Under the pieces are notes generated by a model. That model did no database searches. It worked only from the letters and a program-made list of their open reading frames with translations, and was not told where the DNA came from. A program made the position numbers and the translations under genes. A DNA stretch of 64,000 nt from Onthomorpha sp937906975. GTDB taxonomy: Bacteria > Bacteroidota > Bacteroidia > Bacteroidales > P3. How positions within the stretch are numbered: the stretch's first letter is position 1; each line of letters begins with the position of its first letter. The stretch lies in NCBI GenBank assembly GCA_045614605.1, contig JAZLDH010000002.1, positions 1 to 64,000 of the forward strand, in the 5' to 3' direction. Of this stretch, positions 34,638 through 43,620 are shown in pieces.

Positions 34638-36666
34638 TCTTGTTCAAAGTAGAATAGAAGAATTGCGAAGACTGCTCAATAGATATAATTATGAATATTA
34701 TGTCTTAGACGCTTCTACCATAGAGGATAGGCAATTTGATATTCTAATGAAAGAATTAGAGGAATTGGAAAGGCAATATCCCGAATTTCAGTCGCCAAAT
34801 TCTCCAACCCAACGCGTAGGTGGACAGGTGAGTAAAGGATTTGTTCAAGCCGAACATTCATTTCCTATGCTTTCTCTAACAAATACCTATTCCAAAGAGG
34901 AATTGATGGATTTTGTTAGCAGAACTGCTCAAGCCTTGCAAGGAGAAGAATTAGAATGGGTTTGTGAACTGAAATACGATGGCGTTGCCATTAGTTTATT
35001 GTATGAAGATGGAAAATTTATTAGGGCATTAACAAGAGGAGATGGCCAAAAAGGAGATGATGTGAGCGAGAATATAAAAACAATAAAGTCAATTCCATTA
35101 GAACTTTATGGCGAAAACCTACCTCCACGCTTTGAAATCAGAGGAGAAGTCATCTTTCCACACAAAGCTTTTGAAGAATTTAATCTCAAAAGAATAGAAA
35201 CAGGAGAAGAGCCCTTTGCAAACCCACGAAATGCTGCCTCAGGAAGTATAAAACTCTTAGACTCCAAAGAAGTAGCACAAAGAAAATTAGAATGTTTCCT
35301 TTACTACATAATAGGAGAAGGAATAGAAGAAAACTTACACTATAAACGCTTGCAACAAGCACGCTCTTGGAACTTCAATACTCCTAAATACATCGCTATT
35401 GCCAAAGGAATAGAGGAAATAATGGAGTTTATAAATTATTGGGACACAGAACGAGGAAATCTACCCTTTGACATAGATGGAATAGTCATTAAATTAAATG
35501 ACACAAATCAATGGGAAAAACTTGGAGCAACCGCAAAAAGTCCTCGTTGGGCAACAGCTTACAAATTCAAAGCCGAGCAAGCAAAAAGCAAACTCTTAGA
35601 AATAGAATATCAAGTCGGAAGAACAGGAGTTGTAACCCCTGTTGCAGTTTTTGAACCCGTAAGACTTGCAGGTACAATCGTAAAAAGAGCAAGCCTTCAC
35701 AATGCGGAGCAAATTCAAAAGTTAGACTTAAGAGAAGAAGACATAGTAATTGTAGAAAAAGGTGGAGAGATAATTCCAAAAATAGTAGGAGTGGAAAGAG
35801 AAAATGAAGAAAAAAAATCCAAACCTATTGCCTTTTTAGAGAATTGTCCTATTTGCGGAGCTCAACTTGTAAAAGAAGAAGGAGAAGCCGCACACTACTG
35901 TCCTAATTACAATCACTGCCCACCACAAATCTTAGGAAGATTTCAACATTTCGTTTCAAAAAAAGCAATGAACATAGATACGCTTGGAGCAGAGCGTATA
36001 AAAATGTTATTTTCTGCAGGTTTGATAAAAGATTTCTATTCATTCTACTGCTTAAAGCAAGAAGACCTAATAGGATTAGCCTCATTTGAACAAGAAAACA
36101 AAGCAAGCATACAAGAAAAAGGGGCAAAAAACATAATACAAGCCATAGAAAAATCAAAAGAAGTAGAATTTGCAAAAGTATTATACGCTTTGGGGATAAG
36201 ATATGTAGGAGAAGTAACAGCAAAACGTTTAGCAAATACTTTTAAAAACATAGAATCTTTATCAAAGGCAACAAAAGAAGAATTGCTATCGGTAGAAGAC
36301 GTAGGCGAAAGAATAGCGAACTCACTTTTAGACTATTTTTCCAATCAAGATAATTTAGACTTGATAAATAATCTAAAAGAAGCAGGCTTGCAATTTGAAA
36401 TAAAAGAAAGCCAAAAAGCAAGTACAAAACTTTCAAACTTGAGTTTTGTAATCAGTGGCAGGTTTACAAATTTTTCAAGAGATGGTTTGAAAAAACTAAT
36501 AGAAGAAAACTCAGGAAAAATACTAAGTAGCGTATCCTCAAAGACAGATTACCTAATTTGTGGCGAAAACACAGGGCCACAAAAAAGGAAACAAGCCGAG
36601 AAATTTGGCGTAAAAATGTTAGAAGAACAAGAATTTATTGACAAACTTAATATAGGAGACTTTTAA
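34621..36666 (+). CDS. ligA: NAD-dependent DNA ligase
   Basis: LigA seals nicks in DNA using NAD. The 681-residue protein has domain Ia ('RYNYEYYVLD'), the adenylated lysine in 'CELKYDGVAIS' (K118), the OB fold, a four-cysteine zinc finger (CPICGAQL near residue 414, CPNYNHCP), helix-hairpin-helix repeats (about 440-590) and a C-terminal BRCT domain (about 605-681). It overlaps pdxA and is followed one base after its stop by the mtaB TTG start. Third codon positions here and onward to 41.6 kb favour A and C more than in the upstream genes. Confidence 0.97.
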   Translation: MNQQSNLVQSRIEELRRLLNRYNYEYYVLDASTIEDRQFDILMKELEELERQYPEFQSPNSPTQRVGGQVSKGFVQAEHSFPMLSLTNTYSKEELMDFVSRTAQALQGEELEWVCELKYDGVAISLLYEDGKFIRALTRGDGQKGDDVSENIKTIKSIPLELYGENLPPRFEIRGEVIFPHKAFEEFNLKRIETGEEPFANPRNAASGSIKLLDSKEVAQRKLECFLYYIIGEGIEENLHYKRLQQARSWNFNTPKYIAIAKGIEEIMEFINYWDTERGNLPFDIDGIVIKLNDTNQWEKLGATAKSPRWATAYKFKAEQAKSKLLEIEYQVGRTGVVTPVAVFEPVRLAGTIVKRASLHNAEQIQKLDLREEDIVIVEKGGEIIPKIVGVERENEEKKSKPIAFLENCPICGAQLVKEEGEAAHYCPNYNHCPPQILGRFQHFVSKKAMNIDTLGAERIKMLFSAGLIKDFYSFYCLKQEDLIGLASFEQENKASIQEKGAKNIIQAIEKSKEVEFAKVLYALGIRYVGEVTAKRLANTFKNIESLSKATKEELLSVEDVGERIANSLLDYFSNQDNLDLINNLKEAGLQFEIKESQKASTKLSNLSFVISGRFTNFSRDGLKKLIEENSGKILSSVSSKTDYLICGENTGPQKRKQAEKFGVKMLEEQEFIDKLNIGDF

Positions 36667-36667
36667 T

Positions 36668-37951
36668 TTGGCAACTATTGCATTTCATACCTTAGGCTGT
36701 AAACTTAACTTTGCTGAAAGCTCCGACCTTGCAAGGAGATTCTCTGTACATGGCTACAATCAAGTTGATTTTAAGCAAAAGGCTGATGTCTATGTATTGA
36801 ATACCTGCACTGTTACTCAAATTGCAGAAAAGAAATGTCGCAATGCCATTCGCCAAGCACACACACTAAATCCAAATGCAATAATAGCCGTAATCGGTTG
36901 CTTTTCACAGTTAAATCCAGAAGCAATAGAAGCAATAGAAGGCGTAGATATAATCTTAGGAAACGATGACAAACACAAATTAGTCGATTATGTACTAAAC
37001 CACAACAAGACAAACACCCCTTCAAACAAAGTATTTGACATCTCTCGCCTAAAAACATTCTACACTTCCTATTCCTCAGATGACAGAACACGCTCATTCC
37101 TAAAAGTACAAGATGGTTGCGATTATTTTTGTACCTATTGCGCCATTCCACACGCAAGAGGAAGAAGCCGAAACGAAGACATAGAAACCATAGTTAGCTG
37201 TGCAAAAGAATTAGCCAAAGAAGGCAAAAAAGAAGTAGTGCTTACAGGAGTAAACATTGGAGATTTTGGAAAAAGTACCAATGAAACCTTCTTAGAACTC
37301 ATAAAACGCCTTGATGAAATAGAACAAATCCAACGATATAGAATATCAAGCATAGAGCCAAACCTTATAACAGAAGAAATAATCGACTTTTGTGCAAAAT
37401 CAAGAGCCTTTTTACCACATTTTCACATACCATTACAATCAGCAGACAATAAAATCCTAAAACTAATGCACAGAAAATATGAACGAGAGCTATTTGCACA
37501 AAGAGTAAACTATATAAAAGAAAAAATGCCTCACGCATTTGTTGCAGCCGATGTAATAGTTGGCTTTCCACAAGAGACAAAAGAAGATTTCCTTTCAACA
37601 TATCAATTCATTGAATCCTTACCATTAGCCTTCCTTCACGTGTTTACCTATTCGGAGCGTCCGAATACAATCGCCGCAAAGATGGAAGGAAAAGTGCCGA
37701 TTTCAGAACGCAGAGAAAGAAGCAAAGAATTACAAAAATTATCCATAGAAAAGAAAAACTTTTTCTATGAAAACAATCAAGGATACAAAGGAAAAATCCT
37801 GTGGGAATCAGACAACGAAAACGGAATGATGTTTGGCTTTTCAGAAAACTACATAAGAGTAGGTAGAAAGTTTGAAGAAAAATACATCAATCAAATAACA
37901 GAAGAAGAATTAACGCAATTAGACACAAGCAAACAATATTTTAAATTATAA
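36668..37951 (+). CDS. mtaB: tRNA t6A37 methylthiotransferase MtaB
   Basis: MtaB adds a methylthio group to N6-threonylcarbamoyladenosine 37 of tRNA. The 427-residue protein has the N-terminal MTTase domain with cysteines in 'HTLGCKLNFAES', 'LNTCTVTQ' and 'VIGCFSQ', the radical-SAM motif 'CDYFCTYCAIPHARGRSRN' (about residues 148-166), and a short TRAM-like tail. The 'GCKLNFAE' opening and the 'ARGRSR' following the Fe-S motif are typical of MtaB rather than MiaB or RimO. The start is a TTG one base after ligA. RimO, a related enzyme, is at 43621. Confidence 0.93.
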   Translation: MATIAFHTLGCKLNFAESSDLARRFSVHGYNQVDFKQKADVYVLNTCTVTQIAEKKCRNAIRQAHTLNPNAIIAVIGCFSQLNPEAIEAIEGVDIILGNDDKHKLVDYVLNHNKTNTPSNKVFDISRLKTFYTSYSSDDRTRSFLKVQDGCDYFCTYCAIPHARGRSRNEDIETIVSCAKELAKEGKKEVVLTGVNIGDFGKSTNETFLELIKRLDEIEQIQRYRISSIEPNLITEEIIDFCAKSRAFLPHFHIPLQSADNKILKLMHRKYERELFAQRVNYIKEKMPHAFVAADVIVGFPQETKEDFLSTYQFIESLPLAFLHVFTYSERPNTIAAKMEGKVPISERRERSKELQKLSIEKKNFFYENNQGYKGKILWESDNENGMMFGFSENYIRVGRKFEEKYINQITEEELTQLDTSKQYFKL

Positions 37952-37955
37952 AGAA

Positions 37956-38645
37956 ATGAGAAAAATATTATTACTCTTAGTAACCATAATTGGTTTAAGC
38001 TCATGCAAATCAATAGAACCAGAGGTATTTGCACCAGATTATCAAAACGTAAGCCTATTACCACGCTTAACAGCCTGGATAGACCAACCATCATTTGAAA
38101 ACGCCTACGGAGCAAACTCCTATTCAGTAAAAGTATCAGATGATTTAAGAAACCCATACGGCTTGACAGAAACCCCATACGGAAAAGGTGTTTTTGAAAT
38201 CACAGAAAAGACAAAACTTTACACAGCCGAAAAAAGAATACAAGATGCTGCCACAGTATTTGTAAATGAAGTAACACAAAATATTTCAGACCCAACAACA
38301 AAACGACAAGGCAATATCGTGTTAAGAGCAGGAGCGATATACAACAAAAATAACTACAAATGGTCATGGCTAAGTGGCTTTACCTTTGGTGTACTCAATC
38401 TTTTCGGAATGCCATTTTGCACAAACACAACCGAACTTGAAGTAATCGTAGAAATATATGATGCAAGAAACAACTTAGTTGCCAAATTTAACGAAAGAGG
38501 TTACGCAAAAGAAGAAATGGCCTTTTACCATGGCTACTATGAGTTTCAAAGAAGAGCAGCAACCCTTGCATTGCAAGATGGATTAATGAAGATAAAAGAA
38601 TTAATTGAAAAAGATGCTCAGGTAATCAAAGCAAAACTAAGATAA
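37956..38645 (+). CDS. Lipoprotein of unknown function
   Basis: I do not recognise this family. The 229-residue protein starts with a lipoprotein signal peptide ending in LSSC at residues 14-17. Residues of about 110-150 include 'GNIVLRAGAIYNKNNYKWSW' followed by a hydrophobic stretch (LSGFTFGVLNLFGMPF), and the end is a charged helix (MKIKELIEKDAQVIKAKLR). It is 4 bases after mtaB and 22 before the PorP/SprF gene, so it may belong to the same envelope unit. The sorting and membrane anchoring follow from the lipobox; any role is unknown. Confidence 0.7.
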   Translation: MRKILLLLVTIIGLSSCKSIEPEVFAPDYQNVSLLPRLTAWIDQPSFENAYGANSYSVKVSDDLRNPYGLTETPYGKGVFEITEKTKLYTAEKRIQDAATVFVNEVTQNISDPTTKRQGNIVLRAGAIYNKNNYKWSWLSGFTFGVLNLFGMPFCTNTTELEVIVEIYDARNNLVAKFNERGYAKEEMAFYHGYYEFQRRAATLALQDGLMKIKELIEKDAQVIKAKLR

Positions 38646-38667
38646 TATTTCCAAAACAATACTTAAT

Positions 38668-39675
38668 GTGAATAGGAATTATGTTCTATGCCTTGTACTC
38701 TTTACACTAATCGCACTTTCAACCAAAGGGCAAGACATACACTTTTCCTCAATCAAAGCAAACGACATGTATTTTAACCCAGCAAAAACAGCATTCTTTG
38801 CAACCGATTTTCAAATTGCGACAACATATCGCAATCAATGGCAAAGCGTTTCCACAAACGGTTACAATACAAGCCTATTCACAGCCGAAGCACGCCTATT
38901 CAAAAGCAAAAGATACAAACACTCCTTTGGAATAGGCGTAGGCTTTATGAGAGATGTAGCAGGCACGCTAAACTTCGGACAAAGACAACTCTTTATGAGT
39001 CTATCCTACAACAAACAAATCTCAAAACACAACAATCAATTCATATCCTTAGGCTTTCAATTTGCAAACACCTATTGGTCATACGATGCCACAGATGCCG
39101 ACTTTGGACAAGAGCAAGCAGATTGGGAAGGGCTTTATCTATCAAATCTTTCACACAAAGACCTATCCTTAGGCGTGCATTGGCAAATAGAGCCAGCAGA
39201 GTTACAAACCCTAACAGCAGGAATAGCCTCATTTCACCTAAACACACCCATGCTATCCTTTATAAGCCAAGATAATTTTTATCAAATAAAACTACAACCA
39301 CGCCACCTTGCATACATAAACTATCAATTCCCAACAACCGAGCTCACAACCCTACAACTACACTCGCATGCCAATTTTCAAAACGACAATTATGAAATCA
39401 TAATAGGCGGAGAATGCACAGTAGATATGTCAAGAACAATATTTGACCAAAACAACATAGGAGCAGGTCTTTACTATCGTTCAAACGATGCACTAATACT
39501 TGTTTTAACCTATCAATTCAACTCACTCAAAGCAGGCATATCCTACGATGTAAACATATCTGGTCTTTCGCAAGTCTCACACACTTACGGCGGATTGGAA
39601 TTATATATTAGTTATGGATTAAATAAATATTCGTATAACAAAAAAATAAAAACAATACCATGTCCAACATTTTAA
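38668..39675 (+). CDS. PorP/SprF-family outer-membrane protein
   Basis: The 335-residue protein starts at a GTG that opens a clean signal peptide (cleavage after about residue 22, STKGQ). It carries the PorP/SprF hallmark near the mature N-terminus ('FSSIKANDMYFNPAKTAFF', then 'ATTYRNQWQSV'). The rest alternates strands as in a beta-barrel ending in aromatic-rich segments. In T9SS, PorP/SprF proteins sit in the outer membrane, either in the core complex or paired with individual secreted adhesins and PorE-like proteins. The latter applies here, since the next gene is PorE-like and overlaps by 16 bases. Core porKLMN genes are not in the window. Confidence 0.87.
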   Translation: MNRNYVLCLVLFTLIALSTKGQDIHFSSIKANDMYFNPAKTAFFATDFQIATTYRNQWQSVSTNGYNTSLFTAEARLFKSKRYKHSFGIGVGFMRDVAGTLNFGQRQLFMSLSYNKQISKHNNQFISLGFQFANTYWSYDATDADFGQEQADWEGLYLSNLSHKDLSLGVHWQIEPAELQTLTAGIASFHLNTPMLSFISQDNFYQIKLQPRHLAYINYQFPTTELTTLQLHSHANFQNDNYEIIIGGECTVDMSRTIFDQNNIGAGLYYRSNDALILVLTYQFNSLKAGISYDVNISGLSQVSHTYGGLELYISYGLNKYSYNKKIKTIPCPTF

Positions 39676-41612
39676 GAAACCTAATCTTGCTGATAGTTTT
39701 CTCAGCGGGATTAACAGCAACAGAAGTAAACGCACAAGAAAAGTATGCAAAAGCATACGAAGAAAAAGGAGACAAAGCCTTTTCAAATGGAAAATATCAA
39801 GAAGCTATGGAGAATTACAATATGGGTAAGAAATTTATCCTAAATCCATTGCACCTTAACTACAAAATTGCCGAAGTTTATAGAATGCAAAAAGACTATG
39901 ACAAAGCAGAATATTGGTTTCAAAAAGTATTGATAGAATGCGATACTTTGAATGTAAACGCTACATTTCCGTACCTATACCTTCACCTTGCAGAAGTCGC
40001 AAAATGCAACGGCAACATCGTACAAGCACAACACTTTCTAAACACATGCCTATTAGATTGTCCAGACATAAACATTAGAAAACAAGCAAAACAAGAATTA
40101 GAAACACTTCGTTGGATATTTGACAACGAAACACCAGAAGAAAACACCAGCGTTGTAAATTTAGGTAACAATGTAAACAACAAATTCTCACAAAGCAACA
40201 CCTTTATCCTAAGAGATAGCGTTCTTTACTTTACAAACCCAATCTATAAAGAAGAACAAGAAGACGGAGAGGTGTTCTACTCCGACATTTACAACCAAAT
40301 CTTCTTCTCCTACATAGACGAAGACTTCTACACCCCAGCAACACTAATGGAAATAGGAGGAGTAAACAACCCAAAACAAAACATTTCCAACTTTTTCTTT
40401 GACACAATAACCAATACCATTTACTTCACTCGCTCAACCTTTAAAAACAACGAAGAAGTCAGCCAAATCTATTTCACACAATTTAGCAACAACAAATGGA
40501 GCAGTCCAAAAGTTGTAAAACAAGCCTATGACAAAAAATCTTCTAACACTTCCCCAATCATAGTACGCAACGAAGCAGGCGAAACCTATCTATACTTCTC
40601 CTCAAACAGAGCAGGAGGATTTGGAGGCTATGACCTATGGTATGTAAACCTTATAAACATAGACGCAACCCCAGTAAACTTAGGAAATGTCATAAACACA
40701 AAAGGCGATGAAGTAACACCACACTATTGTGATGATGAAGCAATGCTATATTTCAGCTCAAACTACCACAAAGGCTTTGGAGGCTTTGACATTTTCCGAA
40801 GCGAAGGAGCATTGAACCGTTGGACAACACCCGAAAACCTACTACAACCAATCAACTCCCCAGCAAACGACCTATACCCATTTGTAAACATAAGCGGAGA
40901 ACAAGGCTACTTTACCTCAAACCGTAAGAGCGAAAACAATAAAGAAAACAAAACATGTTGCAACGACCTATATCGTTGGGACAAACACCTACCAAAAGTA
41001 CCAACACAACAAGTAGTAGAACAAAAAGTAAAATTCAACCCCGTATTTGACCTTCCTATAGCATTGTATTTCCACAATGACGAACCAAACCCAAGAAGCA
41101 CATCTCCAACAACCGATAAATCATATCAAGAATGTTACAAAGAATACAGATTGCTAACAAATCAATACAAAGCCAACGTAACAAAAGGATTAGCCGATAG
41201 CTTAGAAGGACCAGCACTTGAAAAAATGGATAACTTCTTTAAAGAAAAAATCGACAAAGGAATGATAAAATTAGACCTTTTAGCAGAATACCTTTTGGAA
41301 CAAGCACACTTAGGAAAGCAAATCACACTTCACGTAAGAGGATACGCCTCTGCACTTCACGAAACAGAGTACAATCACATCTTATCAGAAAGAAGAATAG
41401 TTAGTTTAGAGAACTATTTGAAAATATGGCAAAACGGACGCTTACAACCATACTTTGAAAGCGGAAGAATAGCCATTGAAAGAATGCCTGTTGGAAAACT
41501 TGAAAGCAAATCAGTCAATCCAACCACCATGGCAGAAAGACGCCAATCAATCTTCACACTCCAATCCATGGAAGACAGAAGAATAGAGATTAGAGTAGTG
41601 AATGTAAAATAA
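39660..41612 (+). CDS. PorE-like TPR, PD40 propeller and OmpA-domain protein
   Basis: The 650-residue protein has a signal peptide (cleaved near residue 25, EVNAQ), TPR repeats (about 28-160), and PD40 propeller blades ('LYFSSNRAGGFGGYDLWYVN', 'YFSSNYHKGFGGFDIFRSEG'). Its C-terminal region (about 450-650) resembles the OmpA peptidoglycan-binding fold, with 'LHVRGYASALHETEYNHILS' and 'SERRIVSLENYL'. This is the architecture of PorE, which links the T9SS to the cell wall. Overlap with the PorP/SprF gene suggests the two proteins work together. A paralogue is at 2752. It is followed by a terminator at 41621. Confidence 0.83.
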   Translation: MSNILRNLILLIVFSAGLTATEVNAQEKYAKAYEEKGDKAFSNGKYQEAMENYNMGKKFILNPLHLNYKIAEVYRMQKDYDKAEYWFQKVLIECDTLNVNATFPYLYLHLAEVAKCNGNIVQAQHFLNTCLLDCPDINIRKQAKQELETLRWIFDNETPEENTSVVNLGNNVNNKFSQSNTFILRDSVLYFTNPIYKEEQEDGEVFYSDIYNQIFFSYIDEDFYTPATLMEIGGVNNPKQNISNFFFDTITNTIYFTRSTFKNNEEVSQIYFTQFSNNKWSSPKVVKQAYDKKSSNTSPIIVRNEAGETYLYFSSNRAGGFGGYDLWYVNLINIDATPVNLGNVINTKGDEVTPHYCDDEAMLYFSSNYHKGFGGFDIFRSEGALNRWTTPENLLQPINSPANDLYPFVNISGEQGYFTSNRKSENNKENKTCCNDLYRWDKHLPKVPTQQVVEQKVKFNPVFDLPIALYFHNDEPNPRSTSPTTDKSYQECYKEYRLLTNQYKANVTKGLADSLEGPALEKMDNFFKEKIDKGMIKLDLLAEYLLEQAHLGKQITLHVRGYASALHETEYNHILSERRIVSLENYLKIWQNGRLQPYFESGRIAIERMPVGKLESKSVNPTTMAERRQSIFTLQSMEDRRIEIRVVNVK

Positions 41613-41616
41613 TAAG

Positions 41617-41652
41617 CAACAAAAAAAGCAACCATTTCGGTTGCTTTTTTTC
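41617..41652 (+). repeat. Left direct repeat flanking the Fic gene (contains terminator)
   Basis: This segment matches 43108-43145 nearly base for base (one inserted A in the right copy). It includes the terminator hairpin at 41621-41651. Confidence 0.75.
41621..41651. terminator. Terminator between the PorE-like gene and the Fic gene
   Basis: AAAAAAAGCAACC pairs with GGTTGCTTTTTTT around a 5-base loop. It can act on both strands. Confidence 0.85.
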
Positions 41653-41658
41653 TTTGTT

Positions 41659-43005
41659 TTATTCTATTTCTTTATCGTCTTGTAAATATCGTTTATAAAT
41701 TTGCACAACATTTTGCCCTATAAAGTTTACAAACGAGTCTATTTGATTTTGCGATAAAGTTTGATTGTATTTTAGCGATTCTGTTTTAACATTACCAACA
41801 CCAAGTGAAATAAAAATTTCATAATTACGCTCATAAAACCTATATCCAACACTTATTTCCATATCGTATTCAGGAAGGTTTTCTGATATTTGAATTATAA
41901 TTTCAGCATTTACATCATTAGCAAAATTATCATCAAGTTTTTCTTTAAACCTTTCAATAGTAAAATATACTATACCACCATTAATTCCACAAACTTCTAT
42001 TTTAAAAAACATATCCTTAAAAGGAGTAAGCGATTCAATGATTTTATCATTTAACATAAAAAGATTTTCTTTTAATGCTTTATTGACTAATTCATTTGTT
42101 TTAGAAGGCGATGACTGTACTTTTTTAGATAATATTTTTAACTTTTTCTTCCAATCATCTTCCTCATCAATATTTACTCCCTTAGCAGCTTTTATACGCA
42201 TTATTAAAGCACGCTCCATGCACTTTTCCATACATTCAACAAAGGGTTGAATTTGTTCTATTTCTGCCTTTGCTCCATCGGAAGGTATTAAACCCACAAC
42301 AGTATCGCAACGATTAAGAGCAGAAAGATAATTTTCTTTTTCATCGCTACGGATAATAATCATAGGGTAACCTTTTTGCAAAAGAATATAATTCACAAGC
42401 AAACGAGCAATACGACCATTTCCATCTTCAAAAGGGTGAATACGAATATAACGATAATGAAATAATGAAGCAAGTTCAATAGCAGACAAAGTTCCTTTAC
42501 TGGAAGTTTCATTATACCACTTAACCAAATCATTCATTAAAGCAGGTGTTTCTTCCGGTGAAGCATATTCAAATAATTCTCCTGTAACAGTTCTAACAGA
42601 ATTCGGACGTGTTTTATATTGCCCTGCATGAACAGTATAAGAAACAATGCTTCCATCTTTTTGTTCTTTTCTTACGGTATAATCTTCACGTATTAAAGTT
42701 TTATGGAGAGTCTTTATAAAATATTCAGTAAGAGTACGTTCAGAGTCATTTGCTTCTTCTTGCATCATTTTAAGACCAACATTGTGTGCTTTCATTTCTT
42801 CCAAGTCTTGCATCTTAGCATCGCTATCAACCTTGCCGAACATTAAAAGCAATTCTGTTTGTCCATAAGTTAAAGTATTACCTTCAATATGATTAGAGTT
42901 ATAATTAAACTCTAACATAAATTTTTGATTTATTCTATTTTGTATTTCTTCCGATATAGGTTGTAATGATTTCCATTCATTATATAATTCATGTATTTTT
43001 TTCAT
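41659..43005 (-). CDS. Fic-domain protein (AMP transferase family), class II
   Basis: Fic proteins usually attach AMP to hydroxyl side chains of target proteins. The 448-residue protein has the intact catalytic motif HPFEDGNGRIAR (about residues 190-201). An N-terminal inhibitory helix has the motif SNHIEGN (residues 37-43), with the Glu that blocks ATP in class II Fic proteins. The region of about 250-448 has no family I recognise and may be a substrate- or DNA-binding part. It has its own promoter and is flanked on both sides by the same terminator-containing repeat, which suggests a later insertion. Targets are unknown. Confidence 0.87.
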   Translation of the reverse strand: MKKIHELYNEWKSLQPISEEIQNRINQKFMLEFNYNSNHIEGNTLTYGQTELLLMFGKVDSDAKMQDLEEMKAHNVGLKMMQEEANDSERTLTEYFIKTLHKTLIREDYTVRKEQKDGSIVSYTVHAGQYKTRPNSVRTVTGELFEYASPEETPALMNDLVKWYNETSSKGTLSAIELASLFHYRYIRIHPFEDGNGRIARLLVNYILLQKGYPMIIIRSDEKENYLSALNRCDTVVGLIPSDGAKAEIEQIQPFVECMEKCMERALIMRIKAAKGVNIDEEDDWKKKLKILSKKVQSSPSKTNELVNKALKENLFMLNDKIIESLTPFKDMFFKIEVCGINGGIVYFTIERFKEKLDDNFANDVNAEIIIQISENLPEYDMEISVGYRFYERNYEIFISLGVGNVKTESLKYNQTLSQNQIDSFVNFIGQNVVQIYKRYLQDDKEIE

Positions 43006-43045
43006 AATTCTATTTTGAAAAATCCAATTTATGACAAACGTTCTG

Positions 43046-43053
43046 CAAATTTA
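43046..43053 (-). promoter_or_regulatory. Promoter -7 box of the Fic gene (TAAATTTG)
   Basis: The minus strand reads TAAATTTG, 41 bases upstream of the ATG, and lies inside the flanking repeats, so the gene carries its promoter with it. Confidence 0.6.
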
Positions 43054-43107
43054 CTGTTTTATTTCACATAAGCAAAACATTTCTACAACTAATCTATGTT
43101 TCATTAA

Positions 43108-43145
43108 CAACAAAAAAAGCAACCAATTTCGGTTGCTTTTTTTTT
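43108..43145 (+). repeat. Right direct repeat flanking the Fic gene (contains terminator)
   Basis: Same orientation and nearly the same sequence as 41617-41652. Its hairpin (43112-43124 with 43131-43145) could terminate transcription, yet no gene ends just before it on the plus strand. This is why it looks like a duplicate. Confidence 0.75.
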
Positions 43146-43328
43146 ATCACTTAGATTTAAGTGTTGTAAATTTGTTTTTCCATCACTTAACGCCCAATGC
43201 GTAAAGAATTTTCAAACAAAAGATTTCCCCCTGCAAATATTGAAAATATAAGCCTTTAATAAAATTCACAAAATCAAAAACTTAACTTTTTAAAGCTTTG
43301 AATTTACTTATTTTCCCTTTGATTTCTT
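43146..43328 (-). repeat. Dispersed intergenic repeat, copy B
   Basis: The reverse complement aligns with 769-948 (copy A), sharing GCTTTAAAAAGTTAAG, AAAGGCTTATATTTTCAATA and GGGCGTTAAGTG in the same order and spacing. The end near 43148-43163 has a short stem (CACTTA / TAAGTG), corresponding to the hairpin end of copy A. Confidence 0.7.
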
Positions 43329-43552
43329 GCAATTATTCCTTTGCTTTTTTAAGATTTTCCTTAGCTTTTTTTTAATTTTTCTTTGAATTAGAAAACCCTC
43401 TCTTTGAAAGAGAAGAAAAAGCCCTTGAATTACGAAAAAATACCCTTGATTTTCGTCAATTTTTGTGAAGATATTTCAAAATTAAGTTTTGAGAAAAAAT
43501 CTTTGTTCTTTTGCTTAAAAGATTTATATGCGTAGGCAAGTTATTAACTCTA

Positions 43553-43605
43553 AAAAAAACGCTCGTGAGTCTTTGAATTGTTTTGACTTACGAGCGTTTT
43601 GTTTT
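43553..43605. terminator. Terminator after rimO
   Basis: AAAACGCTCGT pairs exactly with ACGAGCGTTTT at 43590-43600, extended by GAGTC/GACTT with one mismatch, and flanked by A and T runs. It ends the minus-strand rimO transcript. Confidence 0.75.
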
Positions 43606-43620
43606 TTATTTTTCTTTGAT

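Larger units (their letters stand above)
43146..43620. other. Repeat-rich intergenic region
   Basis: No supported gene lies here. It holds dispersed repeat copy B (43146-43328), a block of short AT-rich repeats with CTTTGATTT, CCTTTG and CCTTAG cores (about 43318-43460), and the rimO terminator at 43553-43605. A plus-strand frame of about 100 codons beginning at 43528 overlaps that terminator and the rimO gene and looks spurious. Confidence 0.6.
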
